A stretch of DNA of 64,000 nt from Torymus aiolomorphi (GCA_036365515.1 CM070874.1:46065083-46129082), one strand, 5' to 3'; positions 12,101 to 24,237 are shown, numbered from the stretch's first letter. Made by a program: numbers and translations. Notes: generated from the letters alone by a model not told the origin.

Positions 12101-12545
12101 ACTGAATTATTTTTGTGAATGATTAATTTGTATCTTTCTAAAATTATTTCTGAATTATTGCATGAAAGAATACTTGCAATAATTTCGAAATTATTTTATG
12201 CATTCTTTCAAAAAATCTTTTCAAAGTCCTTTCAGAATTAATTCGTGTAATTATTTTTTTTGCTATTTTGTTTTAAAAAATTTTATTCTAAAAATCTTTT
12301 TCAAAAGAATTCAAAATTATTTCTTGTATTAATTCACACGAGTTTCCCAGAAGATTTCATGAAATAATTCATGTAAGATTTTTGAATAGGTATTGAATTA
12401 TTTTTGTGAATGATTAATTTGTATCTTTCTGAAATTATTTCTGAATTATTGCATGAAAGAATACTTGCAATAATTTCGAAATTATTTTATGTATTCTTTC
12501 AAAAAATCTTTTCAAAGTCCTTTCAGAATTAATTGGTGTAATTAT
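9110..12545 (+). repeat. Satellite array: 290/370-bp monomers
   Basis: The landmark ACTTGCAATAATTTCGAAA occurs at 9606, 9977, 10268, 10559, 10929, 11220, 11591, 11881, 12172 and 12463, giving spacings of 371, 291, 291, 370, 291, 371, 290, 291 and 291 bp. The longer monomers carry an internal duplication of about 79-80 bp covering TTCGTGTAATTATTTTTTTT through CAAAGTCCTTTCAGAATTA. A diverged first unit starts near 9135. Neighbouring units are nearly identical, which indicates recent homogenisation. There is no open reading frame. Confidence 0.95.
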
Positions 12546-12884
12546 TTTTTGGTAACACTTTTTTTATTTTTTTGGAAGATTTTTGAAAGTATTTTGTAAG
12601 GATTCCATATATTATTTTAAAAATTAATTTAAAATTAATTTTTTTTCCTTTTAAAATTCTTTCTAAATCATTTCAATGTATTAATTCATGAATTATTTCA
12701 TGTAATTATTTCAGTTTTCTTTCATGCTGTATGGGAAAACTGATTTTTTTCATTTTTCAATTTTTTACTCAAAATCTAGCCTACAGAATATATTCAAATT
12801 TTAACAGATTATAGCTATTTATATTCTGTATTATCATGATTTTTCTCAAAAAAATTGACCGTTAAGTTTAGGAGTTATAAGCTT

Positions 12885-13000
12885 CTAAAAAAAAAACACG
12901 TTTTTGTTAATAACAAAAGAACCGTGATAGCTAGAAACTTTTTTTTTAGAAAATATAGGTATTTTAATTCTCTTTCGAACGCTACCCATCAGATTCGAAT
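12885..13000 (+). repeat. Direct copy of the 6300-6440 module
   Basis: It contains AAAAAACACGTTTTTGTTAA, AAAGAACCGTGATAG and TAGGTATTTTAATTCTCTTTC, matching 6300-6440 in the same orientation. The two copies bracket the satellite block. From 12546 to 12884 there is AT-rich sequence without a gene. Confidence 0.65.
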
Positions 13001-13189
13001 AACTCGATCCTATCATTAAAAAAAATCAAAAAACAGTTTTGAGAAAATCGAAAATTTAAAAAAAAAAAACAAAAACGCATCGCCCCAGTCAAAAAACGGA
13101 TTTTTGACCCGCCATCACGCAAAAAAAAAAACAAAAAAATGAGACCTGTCCGGTCAAAATCGACCGAGTAGAAGCTGAGATCCAGGCGT

Positions 13190-13355
<166 letters not shown>

Positions 13356-13522
13356 CCATACAGACATTTTTCAAAAACCATGTATTTTGATTCCTAACAC
13401 CTCGGAACACAATTATAACATGTTTTTACAACAACTCAAAAATTTACTATCACAAAGCTTCCTCTAGGAGGAAGCAAAATAAAATATGTAATAAAATGTA
13501 AAAAAATGTAATAAATTGTATA

Positions 13523-16500
13523 CACTGAAAAAAAATATTGGTAGTTTCAAGTAAATATTTAGTTGAAACAACTACATGATTTCATTAGAGCCTGCTAATT
13601 AAATATTATATTGAATCCGCTAATTTAGTTATTTAAAATAACAAAATATTTAGTTACATGAACTAAATATTTACTAAAAATAAAGAAATATTTTATGAAG
13701 TTAACTAAACGATTCATTGTATCAACTAACAGGTTATTTAGATTGATAAAATATTAAATGAATTCTATAAAATATTGTATTGAAATGACTAAATATTTAA
13801 TTAAAGCAACAAAATAGTTTATAAAATTGACTAAACGATTCATTGCACAAACTAATTAGTTATTAAGAACAACGAAATACTTAATCAATTTGATAAAATA
13901 TTTTATTCAAATTACAAAACATTTATCTGGAGCAACAAAATATTTTATGAAATTGACTAAATAATTCATTCCATCAACTAACGGGTTATTAAGAACAATG
14001 AAATACCTAATCAATTTGACTATAAATTTTCTTGAAATTACAAAATATTTTTCTGGTGCAACAAAATATTTTATGAAATTGACTAAACGATTCATTGGAT
14101 GAACTAACAGATTATTAAGATCAATGAAATACTTAATCAATTTGAAAAAACATTTTACTGAAATTACTAAGTATTTACCTGGAGCAATAAATAATTTTGT
14201 GAAACTGACTAAACGATTCATTGTATTAACTAACAATTTATCTTGTTTGATAAATTATTCAATTATGTTGACTAAATACTTGTTTGTAATTACTAAACAT
14301 TTAATTAAAACAGTGAAATATTTTATGATACTAACTAACCGCTGCATTAGATTAACGAAATATTTAATAAATATGAATAAATGATTTGTTGAATCAACTA
14401 ACTGTTTAGTCAATTTTACAAAATATTTTGCTAATTATTTCAAAAAAATTATAAAAATTTTTTTTTTAATAATTTTGAAATAAAAGTTTTTTCTTCCGTG
14501 TAGCCTTTTCGTACAACCATCCGCATTGAAGTTGGTGATTTTTCCTGAACTCCTGTAACTTAATATGGATTCTGCATAGTTATTATATAGTAATTTTATT
14601 AATATTAAATCAAATTATTATTACATATTCGCATTAATTTATATTAATTATCGCTCGCAGTTTCGCATTTACATATTATCTAACAGAAAAACTTTTAACT
14701 AAGTATAGAGTTGCATGTAAATGTAAAATATCGCGCACATCAATCTAATAATTAATTATATTCTTATAATTAATATACATTCTTAATTACATTTTAATTA
14801 ATGATTTATAAACTCAATAATATGTGTGTAACTCATCATTTGTAACTAACGATTTATTTGAAACTATGAAATATTTAGTAAACTTTACTATAAAAGGACG
14901 TGTGAAGTACCGACACGATCTCTACCTTACCGGCATCAACATTTTAGATTGTAAAACCTGTTAGTTACAGTTACTAAATATCTTGTCGGCTTAATAAAAT
15001 GTTTGTTTAAAAGAAGTAAACATTTAGTAAGAATGACAAAATATTTGGATACAAAGACATTGGCATTTCAAATAATTTATTAGTCAGACCTAACAAACAT
15101 TTATTTAAGTTGACTAATTGTAACTTAGTAATCGCGAGACAAATTTTTTAACCAATATTTTGTTGGTGTGAGGAAATAGTTTTGTAGATAGAAGTACGCA
15201 GTTACTCCTTTTAACAAAGATTTATTTGAAACAAAGAAATATGTAGTCAAATTAACTACATTCTTTTATATTGTCATAGTGCTTGTTTAACTAAACATTT
15301 AGTTAAATCTAATTAATCTTTATTGTCGTCTAAGAAATATTTAGTCAAATCAGGGAAACGTTTGATTGACGAGAGAAGAAAATTCATGAATCATTTTTGT
15401 TCAGATTGCAAAACCTGTTAGTTGCAGTTACTAAATATCCTGTCGGCTTAATAAAATGTTTATTTAAAACAAGTAAATATTTAATAAGAATGACAACATA
15501 TTTGGATACAAAGACATTGGAATTTCAACTAATTTATTAGTCAGACCTAACAAACAGTTATTTGAGTTGACTAATTGTAACTTAGTAATCGCGAGACAAA
15601 TTTTTTAACCAATATTTTGTTGGTGTGAGGAAATAGTTTTGTAGATAGAAGCACGCAATTACACCTTTTAACAAAAGATTTATTTGAAACCAAAAAATAC
15701 GTAGTCAAATTAACTACATTCTTTTATATTGTCATAGTGCTTGTTTAACTAAACATTTAGTTAAATTTAATAGTTATTTATTGTAATCTAAGAAATATTT
15801 AGTCAAATTAAGGAAACGTTTGATTGACGAGAGAAGAAAATCGCGAATCATTTTCGTTCAGATCGCAAAACCTGTTACTTACAGTTACTAAATATCTTGT
15901 CGGCTTAATAAAATGTTTGTTTAAAACAAGTAAACATTTAGTAAGAATGACAACATATTTGGATACAAAGACATTGGCATTTCAACTAATTTATTAGTTA
16001 GACCTAACAAACATTTATTTAAGTTGACTAATTGTAACTTAGAAATCGGGAGAGAAATTTTTTAACCAATATTTTGTTGGGGTAAGGAAATAGTTTTGTA
16101 GATAGAAGCACGCAATTACTCCTTTTAACAAAAGATTTATTTGAAACCAAGAAATATGTAGTCAAATTAACTACATTCTTTTATATTGTCATAGTGCTTA
16201 GTTAACTAAACATTTAGTTAAATCTAATTAATATTTAGTATCTTCTAAAAAATATTTAGTCAAATCAAGGAAACGTTTGATTGACGAGAGAAGAAAATTA
16301 TCGAATCACTTTCGTCCAGATTGCAAAACCGGTTAGTTGCAGTTACTAAATATCTTGTCGGTTTAATAAAATGTTTGTTTAAAACAACTAAGTATTTAGT
16401 AACAATGACAACATATTTGGACACAAAGACATTGGCATTTCAACTAATTTATTAGTCAGACCTAACAAACAGTTATTTAAGTTGACTAATTGTAACTTAG

Positions 16501-17510
16501 TAATCGCGAGACAAATTTTTTAACCAATATTTTGTTGGTGTGAGGAAATAGTTGTCTAGATAGAAGTACGCAGTTACTCCTTTTAACAAAGATTTATTTG
16601 AAACAAAGAGATATGTAGCCAAATCAACTACATACTTTTTTATTATCATAGTGCGGTTTTAACTAAACATTTAGTTAAATTTAATAGTTATTTATTGTAA
16701 TCTACGAAATATTTAGTCAAATCAAGGAAACGATTGATTGATGAGGGAAGAAAATTGATGAATCATTTTTGTTCAGATTGCAAAACCTGTTAGTTGCCGT
16801 TACTAAATATCCTGTCGGCTTAATAAAATATTTGTTTAAAACAAGTAAACATTTAGTATGAATGACAACATATTTCGATATACAGATATTGGCACTTCAA
16901 CTAATTTATTTATTTGAATCTATGAAATAGTTAGTAGTAACAAGTAAAGATTTTGTAAATTAGGATTCGATTCTTTAATAAATCCTTTAGCTAGTTGAAC
17001 AAAATCATGCTGTCGAAGTTACTAAATAAATAGTTGAGTTAACAAAATATTTGTTAAAGGAATGAATGGTTTAGTTAATGCGTCGGAGATATTTCCTTGT
17101 TTTTAATTGTTTAAATCAACCAAATATGTAGTTGTTTCAAACAAACATTTATTTGTTTTTAGAGATTGGGTTCATCAATATTTCAGTTATTTGATTTAAG
17201 TAAATATTTCGTTAACTCTACCAATTGATTTTGCTAAAAACAATAAACATTTATTTGAAGTTATTTTCTTGTTTCAAGAAAACGAATTTAGTTCTTTCAA
17301 TGAAACCTTTTAATTGAATCAACCATACCATATTTGAAGTAACTAAATGTTTAATTAAATTTACTAATTATTATTTTAACTAAATAATTTAGTTGATTTT
17401 ACTCTTTATGTAGTTGTTTCAGAGAAATATTTAGTTGATTTAACTAAAGATAACTTTACTAAATATTTTACTAAATATTTAGTTGAAATAACAAATCTTT
17501 TTTTTCAGTG
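13523..17510. mobile_element. 3,988-bp non-autonomous element with CACTG ends and satellite interior
   Basis: The ends are CACTGAAAAAAAATATTG and, on the other strand, CACTGAAAAAAAAGATTTG, flanked by TA at 13521-13522 and 17511-17512. The related uninterrupted site at 5430 reads TTGTATAGAAATGTAAAATT, supporting a TA duplication. The subterminal regions consist of short AT-rich words such as AAATATTTAGTTGAAAC in both orientations; the interior is a 457-bp tandem array. There is no transposase gene, so it must be mobilised in trans or grew by internal amplification. The TIR start resembles CACTG-type transposons, but those usually make 3-5-bp duplications, so the superfamily is open. The frames at 13907-14384 are incidental. 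Confidence 0.8.
14880..16900 (+). repeat. 457-bp tandem satellite inside the CACTG element
   Basis: The landmark TCG(C/G)GAGA(C/G)AAATTTTTTAACC occurs at 15132, 15589, 16046 and 16504 (spacings 457, 457, 458). Each unit also contains CCTGTTAGTTGCAGTTACTA and GACCTAACAAACA. There are four full units plus a partial one. Confidence 0.92.
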
Positions 17511-17820
17511 TAGAAATGTAAAATTATGTAAAAAAATATAAGTTTCTGTAAGAAACTGTAAAGTACACTTTAGATACGCTTTCTTACATTTTATTACATT
17601 TTTTTATTCTTTTTTACGTTTTTTTTTACACTTTTTTACGTTTACATCAAAATAAATGAAAAAATTTAAAAAAAAATGAAAAACTAAGAAAATGTAAGAA
17701 AGTGTAAAAAACGTCCGAAATCCAATATAAATATACGATTTCTTACATTTTCTTACGATTTCTTACTTTTTTTTTTATAGTTTATTACACTTTTTTAACA
17801 TTTTCAATTTCCGCTAGGGA

Positions 17821-19064
17821 AATAGGGTAATTTTTATGAGTACTTTTCAAAATAAAGTTCATGACGAAAAATCTGTTGCAAAAACATTTTTAATGGTTCG
17901 ACATTATTCTGCTACATACTTTCAGGTATAAAAAACGAGAAAAATGAGTTGCGAAAGGTGTCTAAAAATAAATCGTTTCGACCAATTTAAAGACGCTGAA
18001 ATGAAATTTTTTAAAGATCTCGTTACACCTAGAAGTTTCTTTATATATTCTTCGTTTACATTCACATTAATTTTGTACGTTTCTCATCAATATTTTATGC
18101 GAGCAGGGAGTTTTTATTTACGGTTTAATTAATGGTAAAAAACTTGTGTAAATTTGAACAATTTTGGTATTATTTTTCTAAAAACTATATAACATGGTCT
18201 TATCAATTTAATACTACTAGTGCATAATTACCGTGTTGAATCTACGTAGCACGGATTATATTTTTAAATGACAATTCAATATGATATTTATTGATACAAT
18301 TTGATAGATTATTAACAATTTTTCTAGAAAATAAAATATTAAAATTCGAGACTTACAACTACATAAATGATTTTTGTTTCAAAATAATTTGAAAAAAAAC
18401 CGCGCTGAAAGAAATAACTATACCTATACATGTATATATACATTTTCTCGGCCAATAAACGCGTGGCGCTGAGTTCGCAGGTGTAAGTAGGCGCGAACAA
18501 TTCTCGCAACTCGAAGAATGATAACTAACTCTAACTGTAAAAATTTACTTCAATTTGTTAAATTAATAAATCTTAGATTTTTATGCTGAACCACACCCCA
18601 GCTATTTAAACACACTATTTAGAATATCTCTGTTTATGTTGAGCGTGTATTAATTTGTTTAATATATATATGTCCTTAGCCTTATACGTATGTAATCCAG
18701 CAGCGCCACCTAAAACTTTTTAGTATGTAGTAGTAACACTACCGTGTGTACCAAGCAAGGCGGCCCGCCGCCCGCGGCAGCAGCGCTGGGCCGCTGGCTG
18801 TGCATGTACGCACTACTACATAACGAATTTCTTTGAATGGCGTTGTGCACCCTGCCTATTGCAGACAAGTGGCACTGGCAACGCGCAAGCGACGGAGACG
18901 GGACGTATTAGCTGTTCATGCACTATTTATTATAGTCAGTTTGAAGCCTCCAGTCTGTAAAATTTTAAAAAAGGCTGCTTAAAAAATTAATAATTAATAA
19001 CGAAATAGTATAAACATATATTATAATTATTGAGTAATATAAGTTTGTAAGAACAAAAGTGAAA
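17821..19064. promoter_or_regulatory. Gene-free upstream region of SUMO, GC-rich block near 18740-18900
   Basis: I see no coding exon. Most of the stretch is AT-rich, but 18740-18900 is conspicuously GC-rich (GGCCCGCCGCCCGCGGCAGC) and lies 160-320 bp upstream of the SUMO start codon, so it could be the promoter or the 5' untranslated exon. No TATA box is clearly placed. Assignment is by position only. Confidence 0.35.
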
Positions 19065-19535
19065 ATGTCTGATGATAAGAAGGTAGCGTTTGTTAACCTC
19101 AAAATCGGCACTTTGTTTTGCGCCTTTTCTCAGTATGCATTGTTCATCTGTTGTCTTTTGTTTTACAGGATTCGAAGGAATCAGAACACATTAATTTAAA
19201 AGTTTTAGGCCAGGACAATGGTGTGGTACAATTTAAAATAAAGAAACACACGCCACTGAGGAAACTCATGAATGCATATTGTGACCGAGCGGTATGTTTA
19301 CGTTTTTTATTTATAAAAAATAAAGATTATTTAAATTCATTTGATAGATTCTTATTTTAAAAGTTTAAAACATTATATTTATATCACAACATACTTTTAG
19401 GGACTGGCAATAGCTGCAGTGAGGTTCAGATTTGATGGTCAACCTATTCATGAACTCGATACACCTTCCACACTAGAAATGGAAGAAGGTGATACAATAG
19501 AAGTGTATCAACAACAAACGGGCGGTGGAATTTAA
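19065..19535 (+). CDS. SUMO: SUMO (small ubiquitin-like modifier), three exons, 91 aa
   Basis: Coding exons are 19065-19082, 19169-19291 and 19401-19535, with GT-AG introns of 86 and 109 bp. The protein starts [20 protein letters not shown] and ends QQQTGGGI. It has the SUMO-2/3-like ubiquitin fold ([48 protein letters not shown]) and a C-terminal Gly-Gly followed by two residues to be removed by a SUMO protease. Mature SUMO is conjugated to lysines by E1 Aos1/Uba2 and E2 Ubc9, controlling nuclear transport, transcription and genome stability. The length is normal. The start is chosen because it is the only ATG in frame before exon 1 ends. A polyadenylation signal AATAAA lies at about 19649. 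It converges with TSG101, and the predicted 3' ends are within about 100 bp. The internal stretch [20 protein letters not shown] differs modestly from the SUMO-2/3 consensus as I recall it. Confidence 0.95.
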
Positions 19536-19841
19536 TTTAATTTTTTATTTTTTATAAAGATTAAATATAAAATGCTTGAATTTCGATACTTTCAAGTACA
19601 TAAGTTTTTTTTTATCTTTCCATCGTAGTGTGTAATTATTAAGTAAGAAATAAATCCAGATTTTCTATAATTTTAGTTCATTTGTCAATTAGAAAGAAAA
19701 ACATGTCAAAAAAACCTATACAGATTTCAAAACTCATTATTTTTATTTATAGCTTATAGATACATAAGTCATTTTTGTTGCACTAAATACATTTTTTAAA
19801 AATAAAAATATAATATTGTGAAAGTAGTATATCTCTTTTTT

Positions 19842-21861
19842 TTAACTGGCTAGTCCAGCTTTTTGCCGGCAAAGGGACATGAGGGCCCTGAGCATAAATT
19901 GCCTTCTTGACAATTGCCTAACTTGTTTGAGGAAAGCATCCAAGTCAATTATACTACTTCTCAGTCCTTCAGCAAGATAGTAAATTGCATCCTCAATAGC
20001 AGCTTCTTCCACAAAAGCATTTAACATCCTGCAAAAAAATTGTTTCAATTAGTTCAATTGTATTTTCGAGATTAATTTTGAAATTATTTATACTAACTGT
20101 TTGTATAAGGGAGCAACTGTTGTAACAGCTTCATCAACATCAATAGATTGGTTGTCTGCCAGCTTATTAATTTCCTTTTCCAATTCCAATTCCTTGTCCT
20201 GCAGGATTTTTACATTTTTTTCTAGTTCTGATTTTTCTTTTTGAAATTTAGTGAATAATTCTGTTAAGCGGGCAGAGCCACTTGATAATTCTTGCTGTGT
20301 TCGTCGCAATGTTTCTAATTCTGCTTGTAGTTGAGAAAATTGTTCACGCAGACGTCGCCGTAACTTATCACCCACAGCTGATAAGAGGGAAGCTCTTATA
20401 TGCTCTTCTGTGATTGTTCCAGTACCTCCACTTGAACTTGCAGGTATTGTAGGGGACTAGAAAATAAAACAATATGAAATATATTTTTTAAAATTTTCTT
20501 ATCAAGCCTATTAATAAAAATATGATAAAGAAACAGAGACACACTACATAAGAATTATTCTGAGTAATATTAGGTCACTACTTAATTATATTAAGTTTTA
20601 AAACTCAATAAGATTTGATTTAATGATTAATGAATAAATTTTTATGAAATAATCAATGTCTATTAAATTATAAAATCTTAAAATTTGAATTATTTGAACA
20701 TCTTAATAAAAATTGATCACAAAGTAAAAATGTAGTGTAATAAAAATGTAATTATCATTTATTTTGTCAAAAATTTCTAATTAAAATTGTTCATTGAGTT
20801 GAAAATTTTAATACTTACTGGTGAGTATGGTGGATATGGTCCTGTATAACCAGGCATTGGATAATTTGATGATGAACCCTGGTATGGGTAATTTGGATAT
20901 GGTAGGTCTCCTGAAGGGTATAAGTTTGGTTGATGGGATATCATTTGATGTGGTAACAATGGAACTGGCATAACAGCTGTAAGAAGATAAGAAGTAATGA
21001 AAAACAACCAAAATAAATAAATCTAAATTTCACATAAAAATAGTACTGACGTTGTTTAGGATAAGGTGTTGACGAGTTCATAAGTGCATGAGGAAAAACA
21101 GGCTCTTTCTTTGGTTTTGCATAAACTGGAGGATGGTCACCAAAGATGATAATCATCACCTGAATTAAACTTCCTAAATCTGATTTATGCTAAAAAAATT
21201 TAGATAATAAAATGAACACTGTAAAGAAAGCACAATCATTATTAATTATTTGAAACTTACTGGTATCCATTCGTGCAGATATGGCAAGTAAATTTTACCA
21301 TTATGATCAACAAAATTACTTATTTTAATACTCATCTCTGGCGTAGGAGTAACATAACACATTGGAGCATTGTTTGGATGGGTATCCATTATCCATATAC
21401 AAATTGGAATATGATAAGTATTACCTTGAACAAATACAGTATATTAAGAAAGGTATTCGGGATTTATAAGTTAATATTAGAGATACCTTTAAAAGTTACA
21501 GGTATAGTCCCTTGTAAATTAACTAGTTCTTTCCGAGTTCCATCGTTGAACACTGTAATTTTATGAATATTGTAAATTATGTTCAATTGTGTTACAATTG
21601 AAAAATTGTAACTTACCAAATGGTTCAATCTTCCATTGTAAACAACGATAGTGGTCCAGCACTCGGAAAACATCCTTTCGTGTAATATCTGGGTTATGGT
21701 ACTGTAAAATTAGAATTTGTTAAAATTTGTTAAAAATCATTACTGCATTAAATGCAAAGTTGCACCATACAGATCAAATCGTAAATAATAAATTAAGGGA
21801 TTCTTACTTTGACCAAAAATTGTTTCATTCTTCCTTCATCGGCTGCATTCATATTTACCAT
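19842..21861 (-). CDS. TSG101: TSG101, ESCRT-I subunit (Vps23 homologue), eight exons, 403 aa
   Basis: Coding exons on the - strand are 21808-21861, 21617-21701, 21487-21552, 21261-21424, 21051-21189, 20819-20976, 20098-20456 and 19842-20028. Phases all agree and total 1,212 bp including the stop. Residues 1 to about 145 form the UEV domain (FVFNDGTRKELVNLQGTIPV; NTYHIPICIWIMDTHPNNAP; GKIYLPYLHEWIP), a catalytically dead E2 fold that binds ubiquitin and PTAP late-domain peptides. About 150-225 is Pro/Tyr-rich, about 250-320 is a coiled coil for ESCRT-I assembly, and about 340-403 is the steadiness box (AFVEEAAIEDAIYYLAEGLR; LRALMSLCRQKAGL). The protein sorts ubiquitinated cargo into multivesicular bodies and acts in cytokinetic abscission. 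Length is close to other animals (about 390-410). I chose the upstream ATG of two close in-frame ones. The gene appears intact. Confidence 0.95.
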
Positions 21862-22198
21862 CTAATCTTTGACAAAAAACAAAGATAAACTATATACAGG
21901 TGATTAAGGGGGTTAAATGGCGACGAATTCTTTTGTAGCATGAAGAATAATTATAAAAATTGGTTATCCTCTGAAACAATGCAGCTAAAGCTGTTATTGA
22001 AAATCATGACGCCCAGTCATTTTATACAAAAGGCACAATTTTCTTTATACACGCATAAAAATTTAAAACCAAAATATTTCCCTTGACAACTCGCAATAAA
22101 GACTGACACAACGATCTCAGTATACAGTGTTCAAAAGTCATCTGTGTCGTCGTCGAGTATAATCAGGTACAACTTGATCTGTACAGTGTCTACTGCCC
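21862..22198 (-). promoter_or_regulatory. TSG101 upstream region
   Basis: About 340 bp between the TSG101 start codon and the first foldback transposon holds no gene. It must contain the proximal promoter and 5' untranslated region, but I recognise no defined element in it. Confidence 0.3.
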
Positions 22199-22275
22199 TT
22201 AGGATGCGTCTACATAGACACTTTTAACGCGCGTTCGGCGCGCGTGTGGGTGTAACTGATACCAACAGACGGTAA

Positions 22276-22819
22276 GGGCCTTTGCACGCTAAAAGCATAA
22301 CGCGAAGGAATAAGGAATAAGAGGGCATAAGGTGGACATAAGGTACTTATGCTCCGCTTATTCCTCTTATGCCCGTGTTGTGTACGCAACGAAATGTGCA
22401 TAACCTCTTGATTTTTTGGAGTAAAGTTTTCGAAATGAAATAGCTTACTGTAATTATTAATTGACTCTAATTGGTTACAATGTAAAAAGTTGACAAAATA
22501 ATAAAACTTGAGGGGCTTTTGTATTTTATCATTTCAACGTGCAGAGGTGAGAAAAGTATTCTTCTTAATCATTTAGTGATTATTTTTATAATAATTTATA
22601 GTGTAGACATTTTTGAACAATGGATGAAGAGGTAAATGTTTACTTGCAATTTATTATTAAAAAACTTACTCCAAAACAAGCAATTTAGGGGTTATGCATG
22701 ATCCGTTGCGTACACAACACGGGCATAAGAGGAATAAGCGGAGCATAAGTACCTTATGTCCACCTTATGCCCTCTTATTCCTTATTCCTTTCCGTTATGC
22801 TTTTAGCGTGTAAAGGCCC
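22276..22819. mobile_element. Harbinger-like foldback MITE, TAA target duplication
   Basis: The ends GGGCCTTTGCACGCTAAAAG and CTTTTAGCGTGTAAAGGCCC are near-perfect inverted repeats, and the arms continue for about 130 bp through ACCTTATGTCCACCTTATGC-type sequence. TAA flanks both sides (22273-22275, 22820-22822). The opposite arm of the host element (24330-24340) reads GACGGTAACCGGG on the other strand, which is the empty site. A 3-bp TWA duplication with GGGCC ends suits the PIF/Harbinger group. There is no gene. Confidence 0.85.
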
Positions 22820-22872
22820 TAACCGGGTTTAAAATAAAACACTAGAAATAGAACTAGAGATATTACATTGTA

Positions 22873-24004
22873 TCCCTGGCGGAAGTAAAAACTGCACATA
22901 TCTGCACATCTCTGCACATTTCTGCACATTTTTGCACATTTTTACACATTTTTGCACATTTTGTCCACTTATTAGACTTTTGTAAAGAAATGTGCAAAAA
23001 TGTGCAGAAATGTGCAGAAGTGTGCGGTTATGTGCGGGAATGTACAGAAATGTACAGAAATGTACTCTAATATGTACAAATGAATGTTTATTTATCATAA
23101 TAAACGAAACAAGAATTTAATTTTCTTTAATTCAAAAAACATTTTCTTAAAGTAAGAAAATATTTACAGAACGAAAATTTAACTTCTTTTTTGATAGCGC
23201 TCTAGAATAAAGCTAATACCAAAGAAGAAAATTTAGAGAATATATTTTCAGTACTGGTCTGATTTCTACTTTACCGGCACAAAATTTTTTAAGTAAATCG
23301 AATTTAATTAATTAATGTCTTATCATTAAGTTATTCATTTTCTTAAAATATTGTGTAAATATAAAAAATTATTAAAAATCATTAATATATTAGATAAATA
23401 ATCAAAATGTAATATCAATTAAATAAATACGGATAATGCACCTTATGTAGATGAAAATGCCCAAATTCTTTAATGCGAGCGATAGCGTAACGGCTTGCGT
23501 GCGTGTGTAGTAACCCAAGGGTCGTGGGTTCGATTCTCGGTCAGCGAGAAAATTTTATGTAAGTTTTTTTCTGCGATAATTAAAATGCAATTTAATTGAT
23601 AATAAACAATTTCTCATGAACATACGAAATATTTATACTAATGATTAACAAAGTTTTTATACATTTATGAAGCTAATTAATTTTTCATCTGATAATTATA
23701 TTGAATTGTACCTACATCTTTGTATATTTTTGCACATTTCTGCACATTTTCGTACATTTCTGTACATTTCTACACGTTTCTGCATATTTCTGCACATTTC
23801 TGCACATTTTTGCACATTTTTGTACAAAAGTCTAATAAGTGGACAAAATGTGCAAAAATGTGCAGAAATGTGCAGAAATGTGCAGAAATGTGCAGAAATG
23901 TACAGAAATGTACAGATATTTACAAAAATGTGCAGAAATCTACATAATTGTACATATATGTTCAAATATGTGCAGATATGTGCAGTTTTTACTTCCGCCA
24001 GGGA
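22873..24004. mobile_element. Foldback element with TCCCTGGCGGAAGT ends, TA target duplication
   Basis: The ends read TCCCTGGCGGAAGTAAAAAC from each side, flanked by TA (22871-22872, 24005-24006). Each arm consists of dozens of (TGCACATTTC)n or (GAAATGTGCA)n words around GTCCACTTATTAGACTTTTG. Between the two arm blocks (23100-23660) lies AT-rich sequence with a tRNA-like SINE head. It has no transposase. The Cys/His-rich frames over the arms are artefacts of the sub-repeats. Confidence 0.8.
23475..23575 (+). repeat. tRNA-derived SINE head, copy 2
   Basis: The A box TAGCGTAACGG (23483-23493) and B box GGTTCGATTCT (23527-23537) are followed by a T-rich tail with CTGCGATAA. The head GCGAGCGATAGCGTAA is identical to the locus at 7897-7972 on the other strand. 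It sits inside the foldback element, so it inserted after or with it. Confidence 0.65.
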
Positions 24005-24099
24005 TAGCAATTACATTGTATAGCAATAAATTGTACAGCAATAAATTGTATAGCAATAATATTCATTGTAGCAGATTGGAGCAGATGGAGCAGATGTAA

Positions 24100-24237
24100 G
24101 GCCCGAATTCATAGTCGTAAGTGAGACGTGAGACACTGAGACGGACTCAAGTAAGGTTTGAATCCATGCATTAGTATATCTATATATACTGTACTTGAGT
24201 CCGTCTCACATCTCACTTACGACTATGACTTCGGGCC
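24100..24237. mobile_element. Harbinger-like MITE, 138 bp, TAA target duplication
   Basis: The arms GGCCCGAATTCATAGTCGTA, continuing AGTGAGACGTGAGAC, and their reverse complement meet at a TATATCTATATATA centre. TAA flanks both ends (24097-24099, 24238-24240). Confidence 0.82.

Larger units (their letters stand above)
13466..17820. mobile_element. TGTAA-rich foldback repeat, copy 3, split by an inner element
   Basis: The left flank (13466-13522: CTAGGAGGAAGC, then AATATGTAATAAAATGTAAA) and right flank (17511-17820: GAAATGTAAAATTATGTAAA to TTTCCGCTAGGG) join into a sequence equivalent to the copy at 5396-5490 once 13523-17510 and one TA are removed. The CCTCTAGG-like and CCGCTAGGG ends look like degraded terminal inverted repeats. 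Confidence 0.6.

Noticed and set aside
9110..12545. A CRISPR-like array
   Set aside because: Units are about 290-370 bp and nearly identical throughout, with no unique spacers, in a eukaryotic genome.
13907..14384. Two overlapping frames of about 100 codons on opposite strands
   Set aside because: Low-complexity AT-rich sub-repeats inside the CACTG element; their opposite-strand mirror shows no codon preference.
22829..24099. Cys/His-rich open frames resembling zinc-finger peptides
   Set aside because: They are produced by TGCACATTT sub-repeats in both orientations of a foldback element.
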